DNA from: Haliclona indistincta
Lineage: Eukaryota; Porifera; Demospongiae; Haplosclerida; Chalinidae
DNA length: 64,000 nucleotides
Assembly (NCBI GenBank): GCA_964017065.1
Contig: OZ024791.1
Coordinates: 6,004,547 to 6,068,546, forward strand
Reading direction: 5' to 3'
The stretch's first letter is position 1; each line of letters opens with the position of its first letter. Position numbers and translations under genes: made by a program. Below, piece after piece: positions 48,110 through 60,000 of the stretch. The notes below the pieces were generated by a model. The model was given only the letters and a program-made list of their open reading frames with translations. It searched no databases and was not told where the DNA came from.

Positions 48110-49350
48110 ATGCAGAAAAGAGGTCGTTGCATGCAAAATTAGTCTGAATTGCAAGGTTTTTCTCCTTTCTGCAGGTCCTCTGCCAATATTCAACAGAAGC
48201 AAGCGCCCCAAGCTTGCTTTGCTTGCTCACCCAAACAAAATACTCAACCAGCAACAGCCCCAACATGGTCAATACTCGCCCGCGCCACAGAAACCAGCTG
48301 AACCACTCCATTACACACCTCAACCACCTCATACAACACACAACAGGTAATGTGAACGAAAATAAGTGAGGTTGCCTGTATTGCAGTTATATACTTTCTT
48401 GCAGCCGTTCCAGCTATCAGAGCAATATTCAAAACATCCCAACACCACAATATGAAAGTTCAGCACCTTCCTCATCCTATGGAGCAAGCTCATCAACGTA
48501 TAAGAGTAGTACAGCACAATCATTCACAGCTCAGCAGCAGTACAAACCATCACCTTATGCTCCTCCAGTTCATCACCCCTCTGCTCGTACCCAGCAACAA
48601 TACAAACCAGCTTATACCCCTCCAAATCCCCAGCATTCCCAAAAGTTTTCTCAACCATCAGTTTATGCACCTACACTGCCAGCTTATGCTCCTCCCGTGT
48701 CTCAGTCCTTCACGCCCTCTATGATGTACCACCAGCAGCAAGCCGCTCCTGCTAAATCATCATGGAATATTAAGACAGAGGAAGAAAGTCCCTCAAAAAG
48801 ATCCCGTGTGAGACGACCAACCCACATGATAACAGCAACAGCTCAAGGTGTACAGCATTGGGCTCAGTATTCGTCACTTGCTCATTTGCTATTCGAGGTA
48901 TACGGTAAGAAAACAAGGCACTGAGTAGAACTGTATTAACACTGTATTACAGGTGTTGTTGATAGTCAAGTCAGTGTAGGAGAATTTGGAGCAAAACAGT
49001 TCATTATCAGAACAACTGATGGACAGCTAAAGTAAGCTCAACGCCATAAAAATATCACCTTTTTTGTCGCCCCACTTCACATAGGTGCTGTTTCTGGGAG
49101 ATTGTAAGTTGTTTACTATGTGTGTGTGTACACTATTTTACTAATAGTGCTGCTATAGGACCGTCCACTGCCACACTTGGTGAGAGGACATGCTTACAGA
49201 GTAGTTGGTACATGGGACACAAAGCATCGATACCTGAAGTGTGTGTCTGTGCGTCAGTCTCGGCCCAGTGAGGACGGCTGGATCAGGCTAGCAATACAAG
49301 CCAGTGATAGAGCTATGAGGCAACTAGCTGCTACACAAAATGAACTATGA
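48110..49350 (+). CDS. SPATA22: SPATA22, meiotic recombination factor (MEIOB partner)
   Basis: SPATA22 forms a heterodimer with MEIOB that coats resected DNA with RPA in meiosis. Exon 1 is MQKR, then GPLPIFNRSKRPKL, which matches the vertebrate N-terminus LPVPLFNQKKR. A long Pro/Gln/Ser/Tyr-rich disordered middle follows (48200-48800). The conserved C-terminal OB-like domain reads WAQYSSLAHLLFEVYGVVDS, KQFIIRTTDGQLKCCFWEID, RPLPHLVRGHAYRVVGTWDT, RYLKCVSVRQ; the human counterparts are VLLFEVLAVLDS, CVFYEIDRELPRLIRG and FKCVSVRP. Stop TGA 49348-49350. Presence of a sexual-recombination gene is consistent with an animal nuclear genome. Ends 211 bp from the merlin stop. Confidence 0.9.
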
Positions 49351-49561
49351 AACCCAACTACTGCCCAGTATAGTATAACTTAGCAATAACAGAGTGTGTT
49401 AATTCCTGTTGTAACCTCAATACAGTAGTCACAACAATAAGTCAGAGCACTTGTGTATTGTTCAAATGTGAGTGGTAGTTCAGAATGTAGTATGGTCAGA
49501 TTGAAGGATGGTACAAACATAAGGAGGAAGAGTGTATTCCTGCCGTCACAATGTTAACAGC

Positions 49562-52224
49562 TTATAGTTCTTCAAAGAATGCTATTCTTGATTTGGTTGT
49601 CCCTAGCTTGCTCTGTGTGTGGTAAACATGCATGTGATGGTGAGTGTTAGCAGTAATGGCTGACCTTTTCTCGTATGGATTGCTTATGACTGCTTTGTCT
49701 CACTACTGATGCTTGCAAATGTTCTCTCATTAGTGGTCCCCTCTCTGATAGCCTCACGTCATCACTAATCTTGTCCAACTCTTCGTCTCTCTCCTCGTCG
49801 TCTTCATTGTCATTATCGTGCAGTTTAAGGTCGTCCATCTGTGTCTGTAGAGCAACCAGCTGTTCAGTGAAGTATTTTGACTGCTGTAGATATTCCTCGC
49901 TTTCTTTTTGAAGCTGTTCTTTCAGTTCATCCATATCCTCTTCCTCCTCAGTATCTCCATTAGGTAATGATGGTACATGCTCATGATCATGATCATGATC
50001 ATGTGTTGCTGGGATACTCAATTCAGGTGATATCTAAACATGTGCAATCATTCTCATGTTACTAGTGTTATGTGTATTGTACATACATTATTTGATACTC
50101 CTTGAAGCGGACTAGAGTTCTGTGGTCGACTGCTTCCACCTCCAGATACTACAAGCTGCTGTCTAGTACTTTGCTCAACCTTGGCTCTTTCTAGCTCTCT
50201 TCTCAACAAATCTGCTTCAATCTCCCTCTGCTGTGTGGTCTTGAGGAGATTGGCTGCTTGCTCCTCTACCTGCATCACTTTGCGTTCCATGGCCATCTTC
50301 TCTTCTTCACTCTGAATAATAACAGACTTTATCTTCAGCGCAATCCTTCGCACTGCTGACCTTTACTGCACTGGCTCGCACTTTCCTAATCTCTTCCTCA
50401 GTTTCCATCTTTTTTCTGGTCAGATTGTGCGCCTGCTCCTCTGCCATCTTGACTCGTTCAGCAAGTATCTGAGCTTGATGTTCAGCATCCACCTATAATG
50501 ATAGATAGCATAATGTATTGATAGCTAACAGTCTACTCACTTGTCCTTGTTGTGCTTTAGTAAGATCTTCTTGAAGACTTTTTACTTTCTCTTCCAAAAG
50601 TCTCTTTTCCTCTTCTGCTTCAAGTCTGGCTTGCTTCTCTCTCTCGAGCTGCTCTTTCTCAGCCTAAAACACAAAACAAGATGAAAGCAACAAATGGACT
50701 AGCACATAGCTCACTCTTTTTCGCGCTCTTTCTTCTTTGGCTTGTGCCTTCATCTGCTGCACCTCCATTGTGTCTACCTTCCTTCTGGTCAGAAACAGGT
50801 CATGATTACCAACACACAGTTGCATAATCAGCTCAGACACTTTGGTCTTGGAGACATAGAACACAAAATCAGGAGAACCTTTGTCTTGCGGCATAATATA
50901 GAACTGTACAAGAAAAGAATTATTACATAAACTTAAAATTATTATAAAGAACCTTCTTCCCATGGTACTCCACGTTGCGTATCTCTCCCCATGGGAATGA
51001 TATTTTGGGAGATAGTTTGTTTTCGTGATTGTATATGTTGAGACCAAATGCGTCCACTCCTAACCACAACAGTGTGCCCTTCTTATTCTGATAGAGACAA
51101 TAGTGTGGATGCAGCATACTCACAGCTCATAGCACTTACTGTTATTTCGAAATAGTTCACACCATACATGTCGAGATCTTGAGCTATCTTTAAGTATTCT
51201 ATTTCCGAGTCCTCTCTAAACACCAATAATACTATAGACATTACATTGATGAGTACAACAGACCTCAGCATCCCACTGTATCTGCTCCACCAGTCCATGA
51301 TCCGATCCTCCCACTGCTCTGCTGTGAGGTCGAATTGTTCTATCACCTACACACCGAGATCATGATACAATATTATGTTATGAAACTGGTACACATACGT
51401 TTTCAGGAAGGAGTCTCTGATCACCTAGAAAACCATGCTGGTGTACTTCCTCATCATAGTCTCCATACTAAGGAAAACACAAATTTACCACAAATCATAC
51501 AAGGGTTATGCAAGGGCTATGACACACCTCAGCTTGCAGTGAATAGGATGCTAGCAGTACTGATGCTTCAGGTGAACACAATATGTTTTCTCGAAGTATG
51601 TCACCCTTTGCTTGTTGGTAGAATATACGTCGCGTCATGTCCATCACAAGATCACTGACATCCTCGGGATAAAACTTGGACCGAAACCTGAACGATACTG
51701 TGCCTTCTCTGGGCAAATTCTGGTCATCCATCTGAGCAAAACAGTATAGGTATGGCTGATTCTCTTCTCGTGCATACCTTTTTGTCATATCGTAGCCAGG
51801 TTTGAAATCCCTTCACGTCTGTGTACATGAGACCAAAGTACCACACCTCTCTTAATCCAAGAGTGCGAGTCACCAAATCAAACAACTGCTTTCCAGATGC
51901 CTTTGCCTGCAACAGCAGAACGAGGGTAATAATGTCATACTCAACAGTCTGTGCGATCACTCCTAAACACAGCTCAAATGATTCTAGTCATTCTTTACAT
52001 GTTAATGTGAGTGTGTGTATCAGTCTGTATGGGTAATGTACCTCGATAGAGAACTCAAGTACAGCATCAGTGGTGGTCACCTCCACACTAAGGTGTCTAG
52101 GCATGGCTACATGATGTTGTAGAGAAGGAGAAACAATGTAAGAGAGAGATCAGCCATAGCTACATCTATTACTTGCCTGTGCTGATCTCGCAAGTCTCCG
52201 AATCCGGCTGAAGAAAGCCACCAT
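49562..52224 (-). CDS. NF2: Merlin (NF2), FERM-domain tumour suppressor homologue
   Basis: Merlin links membrane proteins to the cortex and activates Hippo signalling. Exon 1 ([17 protein letters not shown]) joins exon 2 at [22 protein letters not shown] blocks: [120 protein letters not shown] long coiled coil follows, with [20 protein letters not shown] and [13 protein letters not shown] resembling merlin rather than ezrin/radixin/moesin. A His-Asp repeat (HDHDHDHEH, 49979-50003) sits in the linker. The last exon ends [11 protein letters not shown], the merlin tail (human AKSRVAFFEEL), without the ERM F-actin site. Exon 1 uses the GTAATA donor, since an upstream GC donor would break frame. 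Confidence 0.93.
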
Positions 52225-52445
52225 GTAAACACGCAGCACGTAATCAAAATGGGCGTGTTCACTATCGATTATGCTTGATGACGTCATTGAAAGGGCGTGA
52301 CTAGTGTTTGGACAAAAATGGCAACGTGTACAAAGCGTTAACAGCCCCATTGTTCTTTTTTCCTCCTCCTGTCCGTGAGTTGTATGCCTGATGCAACATC
52401 TATTCTCTGCATTATATGTCTATAGGAGACACAAGCTCTCTTGCA
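52225..52445. promoter_or_regulatory. Divergent merlin/Mondo promoter with CRE
   Basis: Contains a full palindromic CRE, TGACGTCA (52279-52286), between two GGGCGTG boxes (52251-52257, 52293-52299). A possible 5' UTR intron acceptor (TCTATAG) ends at 52422. Confidence 0.55.
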
Positions 52446-55400
52446 ATGGCGAGCGAGCCGGGAAGAAAGAAGAAGAAAGGTAGAGGGTATGATTTTTCTG
52501 GCCTTGCTCAGATGGTGCCCCGGAAGGAGTTTAAGTTCGGGCCACGAGACAGTGAAATGGCTTCTGTAGACGCGTCACTAGCAAAGCTATTCCAGTATTT
52601 AACTGTAGAGACAAGGTTTGTGTGATACACAGGTGATATAAACACGTATTCATTGCTTGCTCAGTGGTATACTAGTCCAGCCACAATGGAAACACTTTCG
52701 TCACATGGAGATGATGAGAAATGACCAGATACGACTAAGCAATGGAATATGGCGTTCATGGCATTTGCAGTGTAAGTATGCAACTCGTTCATATAATAGC
52801 AATGTGCAATTGCTTCTCTTCAGTTCAGAAAAATACAAAACCACTGTTCTGTCAGTTTGCTATCAACCCATTAGTTGACATGGAAACACATCATGAACCA
52901 CAGGTCAGTGTGCATAAACTGTTTGTGCTTTGTACCATTGCCCTTGAGACAACAATGGGCAGTGCTAACTAATGTAGACTTTACACTTTACACAACATGC
53001 TTGTGTGTGCTCAATGCTCCCTGATGACAGTGTTTTGGTCACATCTGCTACTGACACCATACTTCCTTCCTTCCTTCCACCAGGCGATTGTAATAGAGGG
53101 TAAGTACTGGAAGCGCCAGACAGATGCTGTTGCATGTGAATATCGCAAATGGAGACTGTTTCACAGAGAAAGAAACGTAATGCTACTTTTCCAATTATAT
53201 TATCATAAACTAATTCATACCATTAGAAACGTTCTTATCATCGTAACCCGACTCCCCATAACTCAACCCATTCTGGAACTGAACCAATGAATACCCAAAC
53301 CAAAGTGAGAATATTCATACTTTTTAAAATCGATTTTAGTTCTGGTTTGTTTAGGACAGCAAAGATCCTCAACAACAAATGCAAGTAGACACCAATGAGG
53401 GCTATAGGTAATCCCACCACAATACATGTACATGTTATGCAGACATTACATTGTATCACACTACACTCATTGTCTAGTGGTTCACTATTTTTTAAATTTT
53501 CTCTAGGACCAATAATGTACTCCAGGCACTAGATGGTTAGTCAGTTAGTACAATAAGCTCTGAACTTGCCCTTTCTTGTTCTTCAGACTTGCTTCCTGAT
53601 TCACTATTTGTCGAAGGAGGCCGACCTCCCTACATGCGACCATTTCTTGGTATGCCACATTATGTCATTAAAAAAATATCTCCTCTCTTCAGATTCTAGT
53701 AATATGTTGCAGCAACCTAATTTGGGAATGCTGAATCCAACATTAGATGAGCTTCTTGAAAAACTTGAGCCAATGGAAGGTAGTTTCTCTTGCTCTTAGT
53801 CAGTTTATTATCTATTTTATTTTTAGTAATGCTTGGTCAGTCTGGAGGCCCTTCTGGTACCTCTGTTCCACAGGAGTCTTCTGTTCAGTTCTTTCAGCCA
53901 GGAGAGTCTCCATATAGTGAAGCCCAGCCTGGACCAGCCTATAATCAGCAGCCAGGTTTCATCACCAAACCAGTCGCCATCAATGAGCGTAGATCAGATC
54001 TATTGTCCTATGGTAATCAGTTTGGAGGATTCTCCACTATGCAGACAGACACTTACTCTCTCAGTCCTTCCTCTTTCCTGAGCATGCCTATGAAGGAGCG
54101 TTCAACAGCTGCTATGGAGATAGGCACACCTCCCAGTGGACCTGGTTTTATTCAACCAGGGCAAGTGAAAATGGAAACCAGCTCATTAAGTCAGGCAACG
54201 ACTCCACAGAGCCATTTTGTGCCTACTGGTAGCTCACCATTCCATCCTCCCTCTGGTCCACCCTCTGTCTCCTCTGGTTCAATCACACGCAGTATGTCAG
54301 ACCCTCTCTTCACAGGCATACCAGGCCAGCACCACGTCGCACCATCACGCTATCCACCACCTCTACTCCTACCACAGCAACAAGGAGCATTCATATCCGC
54401 ACAAACACAGACTTCACCTCCACCGAGTGCACCACTCACATCACCAGCCAGCACACCTCATGTCAATGCATCCCCCTCCTTCCAATACCCACAACTCCAG
54501 CCATCACATCATAACACTTCAAAGGACTTATCTGATTTTCCATATCCTTCTCCACCTCCTTCACAGCCCTATGGAGGACCAATCAGACCTACAGACTACT
54601 GGTCTCCACAGAACAGTTTTCCACAGCAACGAAAAACCTCAAGTGAACTTCACTCTCCATTTACATCACCACCACAACCACCTGGTGCCCAGCAGCTGTT
54701 CTCACCTCAGCAGTTGACTAGCGGTGGAAGAAATGAACCTTCTCTTCCTGGTGAAGCTAACCTGCAAGTCCTTGCTGAACAGGTTCAGCTGTTGGAGCAA
54801 CAGCAATACCAACAACTGAAGGAGATTGAGAAGCAACAAAGTCAAGCAACACAAGAATACCTTAACCTCCTCCAGCAATACATAGCCCAGAGTGGCAGCC
54901 ATCCTTCACAACAGCAACAACAGGTTTTACAATCTGTTCTCTCTGACCCAGCCACCGTCAATATTCTCAAGGCTGTTCTTCTGCGAGGAGGGGAAGAGAC
55001 AGGTCAAAAGGGCCTCGCTTCCACACAAAAGCACAGGGAGACAGTAGGTGAAACACCCAGTAAATCACAAGTTTTGTCTCTTGGAAAGGTAGATGCATTG
55101 TATATGTTATTGATGGTGCTATCTCCACTTTACATTGCAGGTTTCTAGTGTGAGTGACTTTCAGAGTAGAGTAGTAATGGCGGCTGCTTATCAGGTGAGC
55201 CCATCTCTTTTTACCAAGTGAAGCCCCTTAGTTATACAATATCTATAACCTTCTCGCCCCCAATTTTTTCTACTTACCCTCTTCAAGCAATATATTACGT
55301 CTCTCACTTGCTCTCAGGCTGCCAACATTACCAGTTCTGCTCCAACCACACCCACTCTGACTTCTTCACTCGCAAACAAATCCCTATCCCTCTCACCCAC

Positions 55401-56479
55401 CGGCCCATTATCACCTAGTGAGCCAACTACTGCACGTCTGTATTATTGATGTTACACTATTTTCTTACAGCCACATCCAGTTTACATGATGCAGTTCTTC
55501 AGGTACGTTTAATGTCTTTGGTGTTGCACACTGTATAATTTTGTGTGAATAAAATTTTTACCTCAAATTTTTATTTTGTGTGATTTTTTCTATTTAGAAA
55601 TTCAAGAATGCTCGTAATCTGTCTCAAGAGGAGAAGAAGCTCTATCAGGAGATACGGAGACAGTCTCATATCTCAGCTGAACAGAAAAGACGTGGCAGCA
55701 TAAAGCAGGGTTTCGAGCATCTTCAGTCTCTAGTGGTCAATCCTTCCTCCTTCCCAAGTGGGAAAGTGAGCAAAGCTGTCATTCTTGAGAAAAGTGAGCC
55801 AGATGCAACTGTGATGTTGTGCATTGTGTGATTTTTCTGCTTTAGCTGTAGAGTTCTTGCAGCATCAGCATGCAAAGAGGGAAGCGAGGGAGAAACACAT
55901 TGCTGAGCTGAAGGAGGAGATCAAGCAGCTGAACAATTCTATAGCTTTGTCACAGCAACAGCTGCCTGCTTCTGGAGCACCCATCACCCGACAGGTGACC
56001 AGTGAGCTCTAAGCGCTTGACAATTTAATGCATGAATACAGAGATTTGAAGAGAACAAGCGATACTTCAGAGAATACCTTCAAGACAGGACACAACACAA
56101 TTATAAATTTTGGCTGGTATACCATCTTACAATGCATGCTGATTCTACTATCACTCTTATCTTTTCTTTTAGTTCAGCATCATTCTGCAGCAGTTGTTTG
56201 ATGGCTACAACACTACAGTGTCTACAGGTAATCGAGAGGAGCTATGCAAGACTGTGCTTGCCTGGTGCGAACAAAACTGCACCTTACCAGCGCTTAGACC
56301 AGGTATGGTGTCACTCATTAGTCCTGTCTTCTATTCTTATTTTCTTTCCAGTTGTGATGAACACGCTCAAGGAAATCAGCTTGAAGACATGCATTCTCTC
56401 TGATCCTAGCAAAGTACCTCAGCAATTGTCACAGCAGCCTCCAGGAGCAGCGACTGGTTACTCCACCCCCAGAACATGA
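52446..56479 (+). CDS. MLXIP: Mondo (MondoA/ChREBP orthologue), bHLH-Zip glucose-sensing factor
   Basis: Mondo proteins pair with MLX and activate carbohydrate-response genes when glucose 6-phosphate rises. N-terminal Mondo conserved regions: PRKEFKFGPRDSEM, GILVQPQWKHFRHMEMMRND, IRLSNGIWRSWHLQ, AIVIEGKYWKRQTDAVACEY, RKWRLFHRER. A very long Pro/Gln/Ser-rich exon (53826-55088) forms the middle. The bHLH is SHISAEQKRRGSIKQGFEHL ... GKVSKAVILEKTVEFLQHQH, the zipper follows, and the C-terminal dimerisation/cytoplasmic-localisation domain reads FWLFSIILQQLFDGYNTTVS and ALRPVVMNTLKEI, all colinear with human ChREBP/MondoA. The basic region keeps H..E..RR (HisGluArg) for CACGTG binding. Start: ATG 52446 lies in better context than ATG 52416, which may be intronic or 5' UTR. 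Stop at 56477-56479. Confidence 0.94.
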
Positions 56480-57056
56480 CTGAACACATTATTGTCACAA
56501 CTTGGAACTACAGAACGTTTTGTTTTAATTGCACAATTTTCCGTTTGTACATGATGTCACGCACAGTTCATTCAATGTACATAATGTATCATACGATTAT
56601 TTTTTATTGTATTTCATTTTTTGGGATCACGCTAACCTACAATTTTGCGTGAAAGGCTTCCATTTGTGAAATTTTGAACTTGTGCCATTATGGATTTTCT
56701 GAAGTTGTGATAATTTTGAATAACTTGTGCAAACAACTGTGTCAAAAGCACACTTTAAGATTGTGCAAGTTCCAATATACTACATGTATGCATGAGGACA
56801 TGATTGGAGGGAGGCAAGCTGAGGGAGTGGTTTCTCCCCTGTTTGTCACTCGACCAAGAACAATAAGACACCACCAACAACAAAAAATCAAATTGCACAG
56901 TAGTTCACTTATTTTGCAAATTTTGTTACAAGAGAAAAGTCCAAAGGAACTATCCTTTTCTACAATGATGTTCATTCACTCTAGTGCTAATTGCTACATA
57001 ATAGTAATGGCAGCTAAAAGACCTAACGATGCCTAACAGGTCAGGATGTGGGAAGG
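56480..57056. other. Intergenic between convergent Mondo and beta-adaptin genes
   Basis: 577 bp, AT-rich at 56500-56720. A plus-strand open frame (56674-57036) has no recognisable motif and low-complexity composition, so it is not called. Both 3' UTRs should end here; I see no canonical AATAAA for Mondo. Confidence 0.45.
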
Positions 57057-60000
57057 TCAGTTCTTGATAATGTCTCTCAAAGACTCCTGCACCATAACAA
57101 CAACGTCCATGGTCCCTGTCTTCAGAGCAAGCTAAAGAGAAGAGGAACACCACTGAAACACACCAATACATCTGAATGCTGATGATACTTACGGTGACTG
57201 AGGTCTGTCCAGGAGATACCTTCAACTCTCCCAACACCCATACATTGTTAATAAACTTCAGTGACAAGTACAGCAACTCCTATAGAACAAAAGGTCACCG
57301 TGTACTAATGAAATTGAGTTGTTAGTCACTATTTTTTAAAGTCACTAGCAGGAAGTATAAGTTAACTGCACCACTCACTGTCTACATGTATAACAGCACT
57401 CAGTGAGTCACTGTCTACATGATTAATAGCATTCAGTGACACGTATAAAAGCTAAGCTATTGACTAACACGACACTTTAGCAATGTCATCCTAATCCAAA
57501 AATGTTTCAGTTCTCCCATATAGCGTTGGTCAATGGCTTCCCTCAGATCAAGCTGCTTTAGACAACTGGTTAGAGAAACTGATCAAAGAAGTATATGGCA
57601 GTGAGGAAATGGCAAGGATTGATTAAAAGGAGGCAGGAGCAGGCCTCACGATGCCTAACTTGAAACCAGCTGTTCAAGACTTGAAGACACTGATTGAAAC
57701 TGATCCTGAAGTATACATGCTCTTCAACCAGATGTTTGCACAAGTACCACACAGACCTCCTTACAATCATAGCCCTGATGGAAAGCCTCAGGTAAGGAGC
57801 TACCAAATGATGCTATGCCTATTAAACCACATCATGACAAAGGCTCCCGAGTTTAATCTAACAAAAGCGATCGGTGCTCCTATCACTGCCATAATATGCT
57901 GGCCTATGGGCACTGTTGGTGGCTATGCAGCCTTCTTGAATGATAAAGTCAATACGCACTTCAAGAATATACTGAAATGCTAGGGCTTGTACCTAAAGTC
58001 AGAAGCTTCACGTTACGTCTTGACTACTGATCCCAAAACAGGATGGCTTGGAGTGGACGCCATGTCACAAATGCCAAATTTCAAAGAGCTGTACAAATGC
58101 AATCCATTACAGCCGTATTGGGGGTTCAAATCATGGGACAATTTCTTTACAAGAGAATTCCGAGATGGTGTTCGACCAATAGCTTCTCCTAACAATGATG
58201 CGATAGTGTGCAATGCATGTGAATCTAGTCCCTACAGAATCGAACATGATGTCAAACGCCGATCACGCTTCTGGATCAAATCGCAAAAATATTTGATTCT
58301 CTTTATGCTCGCAAATGACCCACTTGCAGACCAGTTTGTAGGAGGCACTGTTTAGCAGGCTGTTCTAGCTGTACTGAACTATCATCGCTGGCACAGTCCT
58401 ATAACTGGCAAGATCATGAAATCCTACACAGTACCAGGAACCTGAGACCAGGTCAGGAGGTTATGATCCAACAGGGTCTAACAATTCTCAAGGCTACCTT
58501 ACAGAGATGGCAACTAGAGCTTTAGTCTTTATTGAAGCTGACAATCCTGACATTGGACTACTGTGCTTTATGGCAGTTGGAAATGTAGAGGTATCATCTT
58601 GTGAAATAACTGTATCCGATGGGCAACAAGTGAAGAAGGGCCAGGAGATTGGAATGTTCCATTATGGTGGCTCCACTTATTGCCTTATCTTTCGCTCTGG
58701 TGTGAAAGTGGAATTTGAGCTTTATGGTAAAAAACCAGGCCTTGGCTCAAAAACTATCAATGTCAATGCTAAAATTGCAACTGTTAGTAATTAAGCAATG
58801 TTAATAAGATATCCTTTGATTAGCCAAGTATCTTAACATTATCATTAATTATTATTATACTAAACTACTGCAGCTAGTCACAAATATTTACATTACCCTA
58901 CCTGTGGAGCTCCAGCCACATCAACAGAGCGCCGGGCGATCGTGAACACGTTGTTGCTCTCTAGTTTCTGCTGTATGGTGTCAGCACTGCTGGAGCAGTC
59001 AGTGATGGTGGTCTGGACCTCATTGGTAGGAGGGAGGTCCTTCCATGTAGACAAGAACAGCTTACGATCTATAGCACAAGTATAACACTACTATATTCAG
59101 TTCAACAATCAATTCACTGACCCATTTTGCCCTCTTCTGAAAAGAGGACGTGAGTGCTAACCACAGGAGAGAGATAGTTGACTCCAGTGTTGTTCTTTAT
59201 TGCAACTTGGATCACACCAAGAGGATCCATCCTCATCACAGGACCACCTGAAGATACAGGAGGTAGAGATCTCGTAGGATGGTAAGTTAACATATACCAT
59301 AGTTAATAGCAAGAGAGGTATTGGCAGATTGGTTGGGGTAAAGAGGACTTTGAACTGTCAACACTCCTCCTGGAATGAGTCCGAAACTAGAAAAAAGAAT
59401 GAGAGTATTGACACACCATAACAGATGCCTTCTCAACAAACCTGTTCTTGTTGAACTGTATTGCAAAGTCTCCCATTGGTGTTAGTGCTCGGTTAGTGAA
59501 TGTCATGTCCATATACATCGTAGCACCGCGACGAGAAAATGTGCCCTCAATGTTCAGTCCTTTGCCGCGAGAGGGATCCAGCCAAACCTGAGGATGAACC
59601 AGAGATCACAGGACTCAGTATACATACGGTCAGGGGCTGAACCGTTTTCGGTGCAACGTAAGCTCCAGCAGTGGGTGTGGTCAGAGAGAACAGGTCCATA
59701 CCGCCCATGTTAGAGCTGCCACCTCCACCAAACATGCTCAGGTCACCACCACCACCTCCTATGACTCCGCCCACTGGAGGCTGACTGGAGATCATGCCAC
59801 CACCAATCTGAACAAAAACACAACATGAGTAATCATCAGTGTTTGATCTGTAGATACAACAACAAATTATGATTTAGAGAACCGCTAACCTGCATTCCTC
59901 CCAGATCAGCAGAGAGAAGGTCAATGCCTCCTAGACCAGTATCACCTATTGGAAAAGGTGTTTTAAAAACATTACTCGATCTCTCTCTCTTTCTCTTACC

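Noticed and set aside
52150..52223. GC splice donor after the first merlin exon (CAG|GCAAGT)
   Set aside because: It would shift the frame at the second exon; the GTAATA donor 4 nt downstream keeps frame through MPRHLSVEV.
56674..57036. 120-codon plus-strand open frame between Mondo and beta adaptin
   Set aside because: No recognisable domain, poor start context, and located in what should be overlapping 3' UTRs.
57501..58794. PSD-like stops explained by an alternative genetic code (TAA/TAG as Gln)
   Set aside because: The affected positions are conserved Trp and Tyr, there is also a frameshift, and all other genes here use standard stops.
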